DNA from: Pinibacter aurantiacus
Lineage (GTDB): Bacteria; Bacteroidota; Bacteroidia; Chitinophagales; Chitinophagaceae
DNA: 64,000 nucleotides
Direction of reading: 5' to 3'
Assembly: GCF_019130065.1 (NCBI RefSeq)
Contig: NZ_JAHSPG010000017.1
Location: 88,001-152,000, forward strand
Shown here in pieces: positions 8,235 through 17,409 of the stretch (position 1 is the first letter of the stretch; each line of letters opens with the position of its first letter). Under the pieces are notes generated by a model. That model saw only the letters and a program-made list of their open reading frames with translations, was not told the DNA's origin and ran no database searches. Made by a program: the position numbers and the translations under genes.

Positions 8235-9737
8235 TTAGTTTCGTTGTCCGAATTCTATTTCATCATTTGGTAAAGGCAACACAAAAATGTTGGCTGAAGG
8301 GCCATAGAATCCCCCATTTAATCCTACAATGGCTTTGTTGAGGCGTTTGTACATGTAGAATATTTGGCCTTCCCCATAAAATTCCTTACGGGCCTCTTTT
8401 ACCAGTTCATTCAAGAATTCATCTTTGGAATTGGTTGCCAAATGCGCATCGATGCCTCGAGCGGTTCTTACTGAATCAACCAGTCCTTGCGCTTGTTGTG
8501 GATTTGCATCGTACGTACATTCTGCAGCTATATAAAACATTTCACTGAGTCGCAATGCGGGTGCCATCAGCGGGTGCCTGTTTGCCGTTGCGTCGTCATC
8601 TTTCACATCCGGATTGCGCACATACTTTTGCAAAGCGAGATTGGCTACGCCTGCATCCACTGTTGCGAACCATTGTTTGTAGCGGTTGTCGCTGCCTCCC
8701 ACTACGCCGCCAGTTTCGTACATAAATTGAGCACCGGCTTGTTTGATGAGCAAGCTTTTGTTTCCCTGGTTAAACATCAGTGAAAGATCATCCACCATGT
8801 CAGGAATGTAGAAAGTGAAAATTAACTCCTTGTACATGATCCTATCTTTAAGCTTGATGTCAGAGTTGATGAAATCTGCTTTGTCGGTAAATGGAAATTT
8901 CTTCGAATTGATCACTTCCATTGCGTTTACGAGTGCATTCGCTTTGTCGTTTTTATACAGGTACACTCTTGCCAGTTCTGCACAAACCGCATAATAGTTA
9001 AAGCGGTGTCTTCTGTTTTGTAAGAAAAGATCAGTTGATGATTCTTCGGTGTATTTAAGTGTATCGGTAATATTTGGATAGTTCACTCTGTAAGAAGCGC
9101 TCATGATCGGATCGGCGGGACGCAACAATTCTTTTGCCTGCAATAGGTCTGCGATCATTTTATCAAGACTTTCAGTAACAGTTGACAAGTTTGTAACCTT
9201 GTTGGTAAAACTTGTTACGTAAGGAATTGCTTTTGTGCTTGCACCTGTTGCAAATGATGGCCCGAATAAACGCAGCGCATCAAAATGCAGGTAGGCTCTC
9301 ATTCCCAACGCTTCTCCCTTAATAAGATCATGACCAATATCTGTAAACAGGTTCTTTTTGCTGTCTACATTTTCCAGTATAAGATTACAGTTGCCTATCG
9401 CGTTGTATAAACCTTTCCATGCATTGTCTTTCCTGCTTATAAAATCTGCGTCTTTATAATTGTATAAAGATGTTTGCAAGTATCTGCGTTCATCGTATGC
9501 AGACTCAATGGAGAAGTTTTGCGCCAGTACATCCGGAAAGCCGAACGTAAGCTCGGTGCCATACAGATCTCCCTGTGCACAGCGGGAATAGATGCCGTTC
9601 ATTGCTTCTTCAAAACCTTGTTCCGTTTTAAAAAGATCATCTTCCGATACTTGCGACTGCGGAGTTACGTCGAGCCATTTTTTGCAGGATGTAAATGCCG
9701 TTGCAATTATTATTATGATTAGAATATTTTTTTTCAT
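8235..9737 (-). CDS. SusD/RagB-family substrate-binding lipoprotein (locus 1)
   Basis: A 500-residue outer-membrane lipoprotein that forms the lid of the SusC channel and captures ligand. The signal MKKNILIIIIIATAFTSC has Cys at 18 and is followed by KKWLDVTPQSQVSEDDLFKT, the classic SusD start. Helical TPR-like segments follow, including GEALGMRAYLHFDALRLFGP and ELARVYLYKNDKANAL. The C-terminal domain includes EARKEFYGEGQIFYMYKR and ends with LPLPNDEIEFGQRN, the usual family ending. It sits 37 nt downstream of susC. Ligand is not known; no glycosidase lies in the locus, so peptide or another non-glycan substrate is possible. Confidence 0.95.
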   Translation of the reverse strand: MKKNILIIIIIATAFTSCKKWLDVTPQSQVSEDDLFKTEQGFEEAMNGIYSRCAQGDLYGTELTFGFPDVLAQNFSIESAYDERRYLQTSLYNYKDADFISRKDNAWKGLYNAIGNCNLILENVDSKKNLFTDIGHDLIKGEALGMRAYLHFDALRLFGPSFATGASTKAIPYVTSFTNKVTNLSTVTESLDKMIADLLQAKELLRPADPIMSASYRVNYPNITDTLKYTEESSTDLFLQNRRHRFNYYAVCAELARVYLYKNDKANALVNAMEVINSKKFPFTDKADFINSDIKLKDRIMYKELIFTFYIPDMVDDLSLMFNQGNKSLLIKQAGAQFMYETGGVVGGSDNRYKQWFATVDAGVANLALQKYVRNPDVKDDDATANRHPLMAPALRLSEMFYIAAECTYDANPQQAQGLVDSVRTARGIDAHLATNSKDEFLNELVKEARKEFYGEGQIFYMYKRLNKAIVGLNGGFYGPSANIFVLPLPNDEIEFGQRN

Positions 9738-9774
9738 GCTTTATCTTTTAGTGTTTAACTACATGCACACCGGT

Positions 9775-12700
9775 TTAGAAATATGTTTGCAGAGAGAACG
9801 TGAAGCTTCTTGCAAACGGATAATTGATACCTCTTTCTGCCTTGATAGACGACCAACGCCACACATCGTTTGCGGTCAGGGCAATTCTCAGATTCTTCAT
9901 GCCGATCTTCTCAAATACTCTTTTATCGAAGTCATAAGAGAAGTACAATGACTGTAGTTGCAAAACATTGTCTTTCTGTATAAACCTTGAAGTGGTTTGA
10001 GTCTTGTCCTGGTTAGCGATGTCTTTGTAAAAAGTTCTATCGCCTGGCTGTCTCCATCTCTCATCGAACACTCTTTGATCCACGTTCTTTTTCGGATCGG
10101 CATTTTCTACTCTGTCAACCAATGTCTGGTTGTAGAGATAACCGCCGAACTTCGTGTAGAATGTGGCGTTCAGCATGAATCCTTTGTAGGACAAGCTTGT
10201 TCCGAAGTAACCTTCTGCTTTTGGCGTAGTTACCGCGATAGGCACATTGTCTTTTACATCCCAGTCATAAGTAAGTGTTCCATCTTTTTTCATGTAGATC
10301 TCTCTACCGTTTTCCGGATCGATGCCCATTGATCTTACCGCATAAATAGCATCGAGTGACTGACCCTCTGCGTATCTTACAAGAGGCACACCTTTCATGG
10401 AGCCAACCTGTGCAGTGTCCGCGTTGTCGTTGTACTTTTTAAGTGAGTTGGAAATTTTTGTTACCTGGTTTCTGTTTGCCGTCATGTTTGCAAACAAACT
10501 GATGTTCCAATTCTTTTGTCTGTAGAGAATTGCTCGCACATTCAACTCTGCACCATAATTTTCTACGTCGCCGAGGTTTGCTTTTTGCGTAGAGCTCCCG
10601 GTTGACGGCGCCAATATGATATCAGACAACATGCCCTTTGTGTATTTGTAATAATATCTCGGAGAAATGATGATGCGATCATTCAACAAGCCGAGGTCAA
10701 GACCAACATCGAAGTTTTGTGTTTTTTGCCACTGCAAGTTGTTGTTACCAATATTGCGTACTGCCGCACCAACACCTGTTGAATACCAGTTGTTGGTGTA
10801 ATAGTTATAAGTGGTGATCGCCATATCCGGAGGAAATGATACCGCACCGGTGATACCTGTGCTTGCTCTCAGTTTTACCTGGCTGAAAATGTTTGACCGG
10901 AAAAAATCTTCTTTATGAATGTTCCAGCCAACACCCAATGCTCCGAAAGGCGCCATTTTATTATCACTTCCAAACTTTGAAGAACCATCTTCACGGAATG
11001 AGAAGTCTAAAAGGTATTTGTTCCTGTAAGTATAGTTAAGCGTTCCAAGGAAGCCAACCAGTCTCTCCTGCTGGTAAGAACTGTAAGGAGTTGACGACTC
11101 AGGATAGGCGTTTGCATAACCGATATTGCTGAACCTGTCGTTGGAAAAACCAATTGCGGTGAACGCTTTATAGTCATCAATCACCGAACGGATATTTGAA
11201 CCCAATGCAAAGTTGATGTAGTGACCGCCAAGCTGTTTGTTGTAGGTCAGCATAATGTTTCCATCAACAGCGGTCATGTCGTCGTTGCCATAAGTGTAAC
11301 GACCGCGTTTTTTAATATCCTGTGTTGAGTAATAAAAGAATTCGTTGGCAAATGGTGAAGTAAAGGCGTCCTGATCTGTTTTTGTTTTAGTCAAACTTAC
11401 CAAGCCGCGCAAACGCAGATTGTTGGTAATGTTCCACTCCAATGAAAGCGCGTCGATCAGCTCAAGATATTTTGTTCTGTTAAAGCTGCCGAGTGTCGCG
11501 TTGTACATTGGGTTCAATACCTGGCCTCCATTTGCCAGGCCTGTTCCCGGCCATTTATCAATCACTCTGATGATGTTGCCGGCAGAATCTGTTTTTGGAT
11601 AATAAGGGTTCATCGACACATAGTCCACGAAACTTCCGTAAGGCGATTCTTTTGCATTAACCTGTGTTACGGTAAGCGCGTTGCGGAACATGATTTTTTT
11701 GCCAGGGTTGTAAGAAAGGCTAAGACCCGCGCTGTACCTGTCTCTGCCGGAACCTTTCATTACTCCGGGAGAAGTTTGATAACGAAGCTCAAGACCATAA
11801 CGCATGGTGCTTGTACCTCCTTCGATGTATAAAGAGTTCTTGTTACCAATAGCTGTTTTCAATGGTTGAGAGAGCCAGTAAGTGTTTACGCCGCCTACTA
11901 CCATTTCTTTTCTTTGGTAATAAAGCGCATCCAGGTCGTCCTGTGACGCTCCCTGAACATGGCTCTGGCTGTACAGACCCGCCAGCCTTTCGTACTCGAG
12001 TTTGTCCGTTGCGTTTAAAACATGATAGTCGCTAAGATCAGGGCTTGTTACATTTAGCTCGTAGTTGTAAGACACTGAAAGCTTTCCTTCTTTCGGAGCT
12101 TTGGTAGTGATCACAACAACGCCGTTTGCAGCGCGTGATCCATACACTGCGGTAGCTGCGGCATCTTTCAATATGGTAATGGATTGTACGCGGTTAACAT
12201 CGAGGTCATATACTTTTTCGAGACTTACTTCGTAACCATCCATTATAAAAGTTGGCAGGTTCACATTGCTTTTCAGGTTGTCCCTGCTCAATACTTCATT
12301 TGAGCCTGACGGCAATGCGGTACTTCCGCGAACAGTAATGTTCGGAAGTGAATTTGGGTTAGAACCCACTATATTGTTTTCGACGATTTTAAATGAAGGG
12401 TCGTACACAGAAATACTTTGCAGCATGTTCTGCGGGTTCATTTTCTTAAGATCCTCGCCGGAAACAGTAATAGCTGTACCGGTAAAGTTATCTTTCTTCA
12501 GTACCTGGTAACCGGTTACAATTGTTTTATCGAGAGCTTCTGGTTTTAGAGTAAGCCTTACTGTTATGGAGCTGCTGTCCGTTAGTTTTATTTCCTGGTT
12601 CTCATAGCCAACAGAGGTTACTGTAATGGTCATGCCCGGCGTATAAGGAATGGCAAACTCGCCTTTGCCGTTGCTGGCAATGATCTGTTTGCCGCCTTTT

Positions 12701-13170
12701 AAACTAATGGTGGCGCCCGCTACCGGTAGTCCGGTCTTGTCATCTACTACTTTACCACGAACATCTGATATTACCGAAGCGGCTGCTACCTGCGGGGCTG
12801 CCTCTTCTTTTTTATAGGTAATAACAATGGTGTTGTTTACAATGCTGTAAGCGAATGGCTGCCCTTTAAGTGTTTCCTTAAGTGCATCATTCAGCGGCGC
12901 TTCTTTCAGGTCTATGTCTACCTCATGTGCAGCTTCCAGTATTTTTGCATTGTAAAAAAACAGGTAGCCTGTTTGTTTCTTAATGTCCTTAAATACCGTT
13001 TCGAGCGACGCATTTTTTCTCGAAATGGTCACTTTTTGAGAATAGCCTGCGGCAGATACCTGTAAGCAACCCACAAGTAAAATAATAGCAGTCAGTTTCA
13101 TCACGGTGAAAATTTTGTTTTTCGCAAGGTCGCGTATTAACACGCGCCCGCTAAAAGCAGTTAAATTCAT
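9775..13170 (-). CDS. SusC/RagA-type TonB-dependent transporter with STN domain (locus 1)
   Basis: A 22-stranded outer-membrane barrel of 1,131 residues from the chosen ATG at 13170. The frame is open to 13257, but the upstream residues look non-coding and the signal peptide starts in MKLTAIILLVGCLQVSAAG. Order: signal (about 24-42), STN signalling domain (about 48-120, VFKDIKKQTGYLFFYN), CarboxypepD_reg-like domain (about 135-210), plug (from about 215, with ILKDAAATAVYGSRAANGVVVI), then the barrel ending in FSLQTYF. The STN domain and the preceding fecR gene imply cell-surface signalling to an ECF sigma factor. It is followed by susD after 37 nt. Substrate unknown. It is paralogous to the SusC proteins at 25168 and 55456. 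Confidence 0.95.
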   Translation of the reverse strand: MNLTAFSGRVLIRDLAKNKIFTVMKLTAIILLVGCLQVSAAGYSQKVTISRKNASLETVFKDIKKQTGYLFFYNAKILEAAHEVDIDLKEAPLNDALKETLKGQPFAYSIVNNTIVITYKKEEAAPQVAAASVISDVRGKVVDDKTGLPVAGATISLKGGKQIIASNGKGEFAIPYTPGMTITVTSVGYENQEIKLTDSSSITVRLTLKPEALDKTIVTGYQVLKKDNFTGTAITVSGEDLKKMNPQNMLQSISVYDPSFKIVENNIVGSNPNSLPNITVRGSTALPSGSNEVLSRDNLKSNVNLPTFIMDGYEVSLEKVYDLDVNRVQSITILKDAAATAVYGSRAANGVVVITTKAPKEGKLSVSYNYELNVTSPDLSDYHVLNATDKLEYERLAGLYSQSHVQGASQDDLDALYYQRKEMVVGGVNTYWLSQPLKTAIGNKNSLYIEGGTSTMRYGLELRYQTSPGVMKGSGRDRYSAGLSLSYNPGKKIMFRNALTVTQVNAKESPYGSFVDYVSMNPYYPKTDSAGNIIRVIDKWPGTGLANGGQVLNPMYNATLGSFNRTKYLELIDALSLEWNITNNLRLRGLVSLTKTKTDQDAFTSPFANEFFYYSTQDIKKRGRYTYGNDDMTAVDGNIMLTYNKQLGGHYINFALGSNIRSVIDDYKAFTAIGFSNDRFSNIGYANAYPESSTPYSSYQQERLVGFLGTLNYTYRNKYLLDFSFREDGSSKFGSDNKMAPFGALGVGWNIHKEDFFRSNIFSQVKLRASTGITGAVSFPPDMAITTYNYYTNNWYSTGVGAAVRNIGNNNLQWQKTQNFDVGLDLGLLNDRIIISPRYYYKYTKGMLSDIILAPSTGSSTQKANLGDVENYGAELNVRAILYRQKNWNISLFANMTANRNQVTKISNSLKKYNDNADTAQVGSMKGVPLVRYAEGQSLDAIYAVRSMGIDPENGREIYMKKDGTLTYDWDVKDNVPIAVTTPKAEGYFGTSLSYKGFMLNATFYTKFGGYLYNQTLVDRVENADPKKNVDQRVFDERWRQPGDRTFYKDIANQDKTQTTSRFIQKDNVLQLQSLYFSYDFDKRVFEKIGMKNLRIALTANDVWRWSSIKAERGINYPFARSFTFSLQTYF

Positions 13171-13348
13171 ACTTTTGTAATGGTTGGGATTAGTCAATAG
13201 CAGTTTTGTCTCAAAATTTCTGATGATCCCCAACTTCCGCCGGTCGTGTAGCAGCACTTCCGGCTTTTGTTTTTATGGGAATCCAGTGGTTGTGTTGTGT
13301 GTTAACTCATTAGTTGGTTTTGGTTTAAATAATTAAGCTTTTGAAAAG

Positions 13349-13434
13349 TTTTGAGTAGTGAGTTTTGAGTTATGAGTGGGTGGTTCAAAATGCAGCGACC
13401 AACCCTCAACACTCCCCTTTCAATTCTCAACTCT
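13349..13434. repeat. TTGAGT-type repeat arms between FecR and SusC (locus 1)
   Basis: TTTTGAGT-like units at 13349-13378 and complementary CTCAAC / CAATTCTCAACTC units at 13403-13434 flank a short loop. The right arm directly touches the stop codon of fecR (13435-13437). Pairing is weaker than in the other copies. The family recurs at 22813, 43831 and 50371. Confidence 0.65.
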
Positions 13435-14640
13435 TTACGGTAATACAGTTATTTTTTTACCCTCTATTTTAAAATGAACCTTGTTCAATTCCAGTATTTT
13501 CAATACTTCCGACACATTGCTGTTGCGTGACACTTCACCTACAAATTTCTCCGTCGACACTTTTCCTTCGTAACTTATTTCCACATCGTACCATCTTGCA
13601 ATCTGCCTCATGATGGTTGGGATGTCCGCATTTTGAAAAGAGAATAGATTGTTTTTCCATGCAATGGCATCTTCTACATCTGCCGCCGCAACCTTTATAT
13701 CATTGGTGTTTTTATTCATAATGGCCTCGTGTCCGGGCGCGAGAATGCTGGCATCGTTTTCACTTACTACTTTCACTTTTCCATCGATGAGTGAAGTCTT
13801 GATATTGCTTTCATCATCATAGCAGTTAATGTTAAAGCTGGTGCCCAGAACCTGCACCTGCATGTTGTTTACGGCTACTTCAAATGGTTGTGTTGCATTT
13901 TGTGCTACTTCAAAATAGGCTTCACCTTTTAGTTCCACATTTCTTTTGTCGCCTGTAAAGGCAGTGGGAAATTTCAGGTAGGATGCGGCATTCAGCCACA
14001 CCCTGGTTCCATCCGGTAGTACGATGCGGTACTGCCCACCTCTTGGAGTGGTGAGTACATTGTATTGAACAGCGATGTTGTCCGTTGCTTTTGCTGCGTT
14101 GTAAACCAATTGTCCGTTTGCAGGTTTTTCGATGTTACTGTTGCCTTGTTTTGCAACCAGGCCATTGTTGGCACTGTCAAGAACAATGGCACTTCCATCA
14201 GCCAGTGTGAGCATTGCTTTGTCGCTGCCGGGTGCTACATCATTGCCAAATTTTGATTGCAATTGCGCGGTGGCAACCGGCGTATCCTTTTTGCTATTGA
14301 GGAAATAAATGCCTGCGGAAATGAGCAACATGGCAGCAACACTTGAAGCGGCCAATAACCACTTGCGGTTGCGGGAAGGTTTTTGGATGTACGTGTGCAA
14401 AGGTAAAACCGGCGTCTTGCTTTCTGCGGTGATGTTGCTGTACATGGCGTTCCAGTCAACTGTATATTCCTGCTGATCGGTTTGTAATTGATGCCAGAGT
14501 TCACGTGCAGGGCCCTCTCCCAGCTCGTCACCGGAAGTCTTTTTAATAATGTCGAACAGCTCCTGTAGTTCTGCAGCAGTAGCCTCATCATTTATATAAC
14601 GACGAAAAAGATGGTCCAGTCTGTCATTCGAATTTGTCAT
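13435..14640 (-). CDS. FecR-family anti-sigma / signal-transfer protein (locus 1)
   Basis: A 401-residue inner-membrane protein with an N-terminal cytoplasmic sigma-binding part (about 1-92, beginning RLDHLFRRYINDEATAAEL), one membrane helix (about 94-114), then a periplasmic FecR domain containing TTPRGGQYRIVLPDGTRVWLNAASYLKFP and a C-terminal DUF4974 domain (FSFQNADIPTIMRQIARWYDVEISYEG). It receives the signal from the STN domain of SusC and holds or activates the cognate ECF sigma factor, presumably the one at 16533. A promoter-like motif at 14732-14772 precedes it and is shared with the TlpA gene upstream. Confidence 0.92.
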   Translation of the reverse strand: MTNSNDRLDHLFRRYINDEATAAELQELFDIIKKTSGDELGEGPARELWHQLQTDQQEYTVDWNAMYSNITAESKTPVLPLHTYIQKPSRNRKWLLAASSVAAMLLISAGIYFLNSKKDTPVATAQLQSKFGNDVAPGSDKAMLTLADGSAIVLDSANNGLVAKQGNSNIEKPANGQLVYNAAKATDNIAVQYNVLTTPRGGQYRIVLPDGTRVWLNAASYLKFPTAFTGDKRNVELKGEAYFEVAQNATQPFEVAVNNMQVQVLGTSFNINCYDDESNIKTSLIDGKVKVVSENDASILAPGHEAIMNKNTNDIKVAAADVEDAIAWKNNLFSFQNADIPTIMRQIARWYDVEISYEGKVSTEKFVGEVSRNSNVSEVLKILELNKVHFKIEGKKITVLP

Positions 14641-14731
14641 GCAGTGACGTTTTTCAACTTGCTTTGCTGCGTTTTTTAAGGCAGTAATAGCGGTTTTGGT
14701 TATTTAATATGGATAGCAAAATCGTATTCCT

Positions 14732-14772
14732 CTATAGCAAGACACTTGAAAAGTTGATTGGTAGTAGTGGAG
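14732..14772 (-). promoter_or_regulatory. Candidate ECF-sigma promoter of fecR-susCD locus 1
   Basis: On the minus strand ACTACTACC (14760-14768) is followed after exactly 14 nt by GTGTCT (14740-14745) and then a CTATA element. The same two blocks with the same 14-nt spacing stand before the TlpA gene of this locus (16181-16220). The GTCT core resembles the -10 elements of many ECF-dependent promoters. Predicted transcription would begin near 14733, about 90 nt before the fecR ATG. Confidence 0.6.
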
Positions 14773-14775
14773 GGA

Positions 14776-15019
14776 GAAAAAAAGTAAAAAATAAAAAGTA
14801 AAAAGTAAAAAACCGAACCCGCAGCGTTTTAGGAACCAGTGTGGTCCGGTACGTTAATCTCCTTTCCTCCGTGAAAAAAATCTCCGTATCCTCTGTGGTT
14901 AAAAAAGGTTGCACAAACAGGACGCCCGAAAAACTAAAAAAGACCCGACAAGGTTTTAAAACCCGCCAGGTCTTTGATAAATCCGACACGCTTTTTTACT
15001 TTTTACTTTTGAATTTTTC
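14776..15019. repeat. AAAAAGTAAAA arms enclosing other repeat pieces
   Basis: Left arm AAAAAGTAAAAAAT units (14776-14812) and right arm TTTTTACTTTT units (14991-15019) are complementary. The right arm ends 8 nt from the stop codon of the TlpA gene. The roughly 180-nt interior contains a single arm of a CTCCGTG / CTCTGTGGTT repeat (14866-14902) and the palindrome listed at 14938-14980. No gene is seen in this 387-nt gap. Confidence 0.7.
14938..14980 (-). terminator. Palindrome, probable terminator of the locus 1 TlpA gene
   Basis: AGACC (14941-14945) pairs with GGTCT (14969-14973), and an inner GGTTTTAAAACC is itself palindromic. Read on the minus strand the stem is followed by a T-rich run. 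It lies about 48 nt beyond the stop codon of the TlpA gene. Confidence 0.6.
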
Positions 15020-15027
15020 CTTATCTC

Positions 15028-16158
15028 CTACATTGGGAAAATCTTCGCCAGCGCTTTACCCAGCTCCTCGCCTCTCAGGTCGCGCGCGACAATTTTGCCT
15101 GTTGGATCGATCAGGAAATTTGCGGGCACGGCGTTGATGCCATATAATCCCGCCACTTCATTTTTCCAACCTTTCAGATCAGAAACCTGCGTCCATGGCA
15201 TATCATCTTTTTTGATTGCTTCCACCCATTTATCTTTCTTATCATCAAGCGATACAGCCAGTACATCAAAACCTTTGTCTTTGTAGTGGTTGTATTCTTT
15301 CAGCAAATTTGGGCTCTCCGCTCTGCAAGGTCCGCACCAGCTTGCCCAGAACTCCAGCAACACATATTTGCCTTTGTAAGCAGCCAAAGTAACCGGCGCA
15401 TTTTCTGTGGTCAATTGCTGGAAGTTAGGCGCCATCTGCCCTACAGAGATTCTGCTCAATGTTGCAATGCGTGCTGCAACTTCTTTTCCCTGCTCAGATG
15501 CCTGCACTGTTTTGCTCAAATTTCCAAACAGCCCTTTACTTTTTTCCAATGTTTTGCCGTCCAGATAATGCATCAGTTCCCACGCGCTTCCCGGATGATT
15601 TGGGTGCTCCTGTATGAAGTCAAGCTGCATCTTCCTTGAGATATCGCTTTGTTCATTTCTTGCTCTGTTGAACTGTGTCTTATATTTTTCAACCGCTATG
15701 GAATCCTTGTCATTGTAGGCTTTCATCCATTGCTCATATATTACCTGAACAGGCTTGCGGGTATCATTCTGTGCCTGGTTGTACTTGGCATATTCATTTA
15801 CCACTGCTGAACCCTGCACGTTTGCATCGTATAAAGAATCCATGTTTCCCTTGATGGTCACCGGTGCTGCGGCATCTACATACAGATCGATCTTAACGGT
15901 GTAAGTTTTATTGAAAAGCATGGCGTAGCTTGGCTCGGAGACTTTTCCTTTGAAAACGAAACTGCCATTTTTTGCCACGACTGTATCGGCTTTCATCGTT
16001 TTCATGGTGCCGTATGCGAGGTACAACTCACCATCTGGCAATCCTTTTATGTGTCCTGTTAGAGTGAAGTCTTTTTTCTGCGCTTCTGCATGGAAATTTG
16101 CAGAGCAAAATGCTCCGGCCAGCAATAGTGTATATGCAGCTTGTTTCGCGTTGATCAT
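15028..16158 (-). CDS. TlpA-type thioredoxin with N-terminal DUF4369 domain (locus 1)
   Basis: A 376-residue exported protein. The signal peptide (about 1-26, ending FHAEAQ) is followed by a DUF4369-like beta domain (about 30-135, FTLTGHIKGLPDGELYL), a helical linker, and a C-terminal thioredoxin domain (about 238-376) with the active site WASWCGPCRAESP and the cis-Pro region AVPANFLIDP. Such proteins reduce or exchange disulfides of envelope proteins. The gene lies between the ECF sigma gene and fecR. It has its own promoter-like motif identical in layout to that of fecR, so it is probably part of the same ECF regulon. Closely similar in architecture to the protein at 52906-54027. Confidence 0.9.
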   Translation of the reverse strand: MINAKQAAYTLLLAGAFCSANFHAEAQKKDFTLTGHIKGLPDGELYLAYGTMKTMKADTVVAKNGSFVFKGKVSEPSYAMLFNKTYTVKIDLYVDAAAPVTIKGNMDSLYDANVQGSAVVNEYAKYNQAQNDTRKPVQVIYEQWMKAYNDKDSIAVEKYKTQFNRARNEQSDISRKMQLDFIQEHPNHPGSAWELMHYLDGKTLEKSKGLFGNLSKTVQASEQGKEVAARIATLSRISVGQMAPNFQQLTTENAPVTLAAYKGKYVLLEFWASWCGPCRAESPNLLKEYNHYKDKGFDVLAVSLDDKKDKWVEAIKKDDMPWTQVSDLKGWKNEVAGLYGINAVPANFLIDPTGKIVARDLRGEELGKALAKIFPM

Positions 16159-16180
16159 GTTGTGTTAAAAGTTTTGTTGT

Positions 16181-16220
16181 TATAGACAGACACGTGAAAG
16201 CGATGGAGGTAGTAGTCGAG
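16181..16220 (-). promoter_or_regulatory. Candidate ECF-sigma promoter of the locus 1 TlpA gene
   Basis: On the minus strand ACTACTACC (16208-16216), 14 nt, then GTGTCT (16188-16193) and CTATA. Both blocks and the spacing match the motif before fecR of the same locus, while the sequence between differs. Predicted start of transcription is about 20-25 nt before the TlpA ATG. Confidence 0.6.
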
Positions 16221-16226
16221 GAGAAA

Positions 16227-16264
16227 AAATTTGAAAATTTGAAAATTTGAAGATTTGAAAATTG
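16227..16264. repeat. Single arm of AATTTGAAA repeat
   Basis: Units AATTTGAA with one AAGATTTG unit, the same family as at 17208, 46279 and 47686. No complementary arm occurs in this gap; the arm lies just upstream of the TlpA promoter motif. Confidence 0.7.
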
Positions 16265-16315
16265 TTGCGGCTTCAAGAGCTGAGATTTGCCAGGCTGTTT
16301 GAAAAACTACACAAT

Positions 16316-16413
16316 GTCGCTTGTTATCCCGACGAAGGAGGGATCTGGGTTTGACGCTAGCATGCTGTTTATGTAATCACTTAGATCCCTCCTTCGTCGG
16401 TATAACAAGCGAC
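16316..16413. repeat. Palindromic ATCCCGACGAAGGAGGGATCT repeat (GACGAAGGA subtype)
   Basis: Arms 16316-16346 and 16383-16413 are complementary at 30 of 31 positions around a 36-nt loop. The core is CCCGACGAAGGAGGGATCT. Related elements occur at 37788-37884 (GAGGAACGA subtype) and 51199-51288 (one arm of each subtype). It fills much of the gap between sigma and TlpA genes. Confidence 0.9.
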
Positions 16414-16498
16414 CTTTCTTTATTGGTCATAATCACTATGAAGTTTGGAAAAACTATTTCGCAAAATGCTCTGAAAGCCAAATAAAAAAATCTTTTCT

Positions 16499-16527
16499 AA
16501 TCATGACAATCATGAAGATCTGCGTTC
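16499..16527. repeat. Half copy of ATCATGACAATCATGAA repeat
   Basis: The stretch ending in ATCTGCGTTC matches, with one base difference, the right arm of the inner inverted repeat at 47745-47858. Here only one arm is present. It ends about 5 nt from the stop codon of the ECF sigma gene. Confidence 0.7.
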
Positions 16528-16532
16528 TTTCT

Positions 16533-17096
16533 CTACGAAATCAGGAAGATCGCTAAAATAATAGCTGCTTTGTTGAGGGACATTTTTGTGCGGATAAACC
16601 GGAGCGCTTCTGTCAGGTGTTTCTTTACGGTGTTTGGAGCAATACCCATTTCAAGTGCAATCTCCTGCGTACTCATGCCCTTGTTGCGACTGTACTCGTA
16701 GACACGTTTTTGCTGCGGAGGCAGCTGTGACAATGCTTCCTGCAAGATCTTGCGGTATTCGTTGCTGGTAATGTGATCGTCCACATTGTTCCTGTTGTAA
16801 TCAGGTTCGAGGTATGATTGCAGTTCGCTGATCAGTTTGTCGTTGTTGGCAACAGCACGTAAATAATTTAGTGTGCGGTTTCTTGCGAGCGTAAAAATGT
16901 AGTTATCGAGATTGGTGACATTCTTTAAGAGATGTGCGCTTAACCAGAGCTTGATGAAAATATCCTGTGTAAGTTCTTCTGCTGCGATGTGTGATTTTGC
17001 TATAGCCAGCACATATCCGTAAACTCTTTTATTGTATTGATCAAAAAGTTCACGGAACGCACTTTCCTCCATTTGCATGTTAGTTTCTTGAGCCAT
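16533..17096 (-). CDS. ECF-type RNA polymerase sigma-70 factor (locus 1)
   Basis: A 187-residue ECF sigma factor. Region 2 (about 10-80) has FRELFDQYNKRVYGYV, AEELTQDIFIKLWLSAHLL and YIFTLARNRTLNYLR. Region 4 (about 125-175) has LSQLPPQQKRVYEYSRNKGMSTQEIALEMGIAPNTVKKHLTEALRFIR with a helix-turn-helix. It is encoded first in locus 1 and should work with the FecR at 13435. It likely recognises the ACTACTACC-N14-GTGTCT motif found before the TlpA and fecR genes. Its own 5' region does not contain that motif, which suggests a different promoter. Confidence 0.93.
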   Translation of the reverse strand: MAQETNMQMEESAFRELFDQYNKRVYGYVLAIAKSHIAAEELTQDIFIKLWLSAHLLKNVTNLDNYIFTLARNRTLNYLRAVANNDKLISELQSYLEPDYNRNNVDDHITSNEYRKILQEALSQLPPQQKRVYEYSRNKGMSTQEIALEMGIAPNTVKKHLTEALRFIRTKMSLNKAAIILAIFLIS

Positions 17097-17207
17097 AGCA
17101 GTTTACATGGTGATAATCTGGAAACTAAAATACGTTAAAATTCGCCAATTTGAGCAATCGATTGCAGAAGGCGGAGGTGGCGCTGAGGTAATTTGCTGAT
17201 AATGAAT

Positions 17208-17409
17208 AATTTGACAATTTGAAGATTTGAAAATTTGAAAATTCTTTGGGTGAAAAAGTCTATAAAATTGGTGGACATTCAACTTGTCGCGCATGCCAAT
17301 GTCAAAAGTAAAGACGTGTTTCGCCGGGAATGCCTATAAAGGCTACACATAAATAAGCGGTGCTGCACAGCTCCATTTTCAAATTTTCAAATTTTCAAAT
17401 TCTCAAATT
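17208..17409. repeat. AATTTGAAA arms around a 130-nt interior
   Basis: Left arm 17208-17243 (AATTTGAC, AATTTGAA, AGATTTGA units) and right arm 17374-17409 (TTTTCAAA units) are complementary. The right arm overlaps the TGA stop codon of the antiporter gene (17403-17405). Together they occupy most of the 306-nt gap between the antiporter end and the sigma factor start; nothing else was recognised there. Confidence 0.8.

Noticed and set aside
16316..16413. Insertion sequence ends
   Set aside because: No transposase frame is present and arms are separated by only a short loop. It is a dispersed palindromic repeat.
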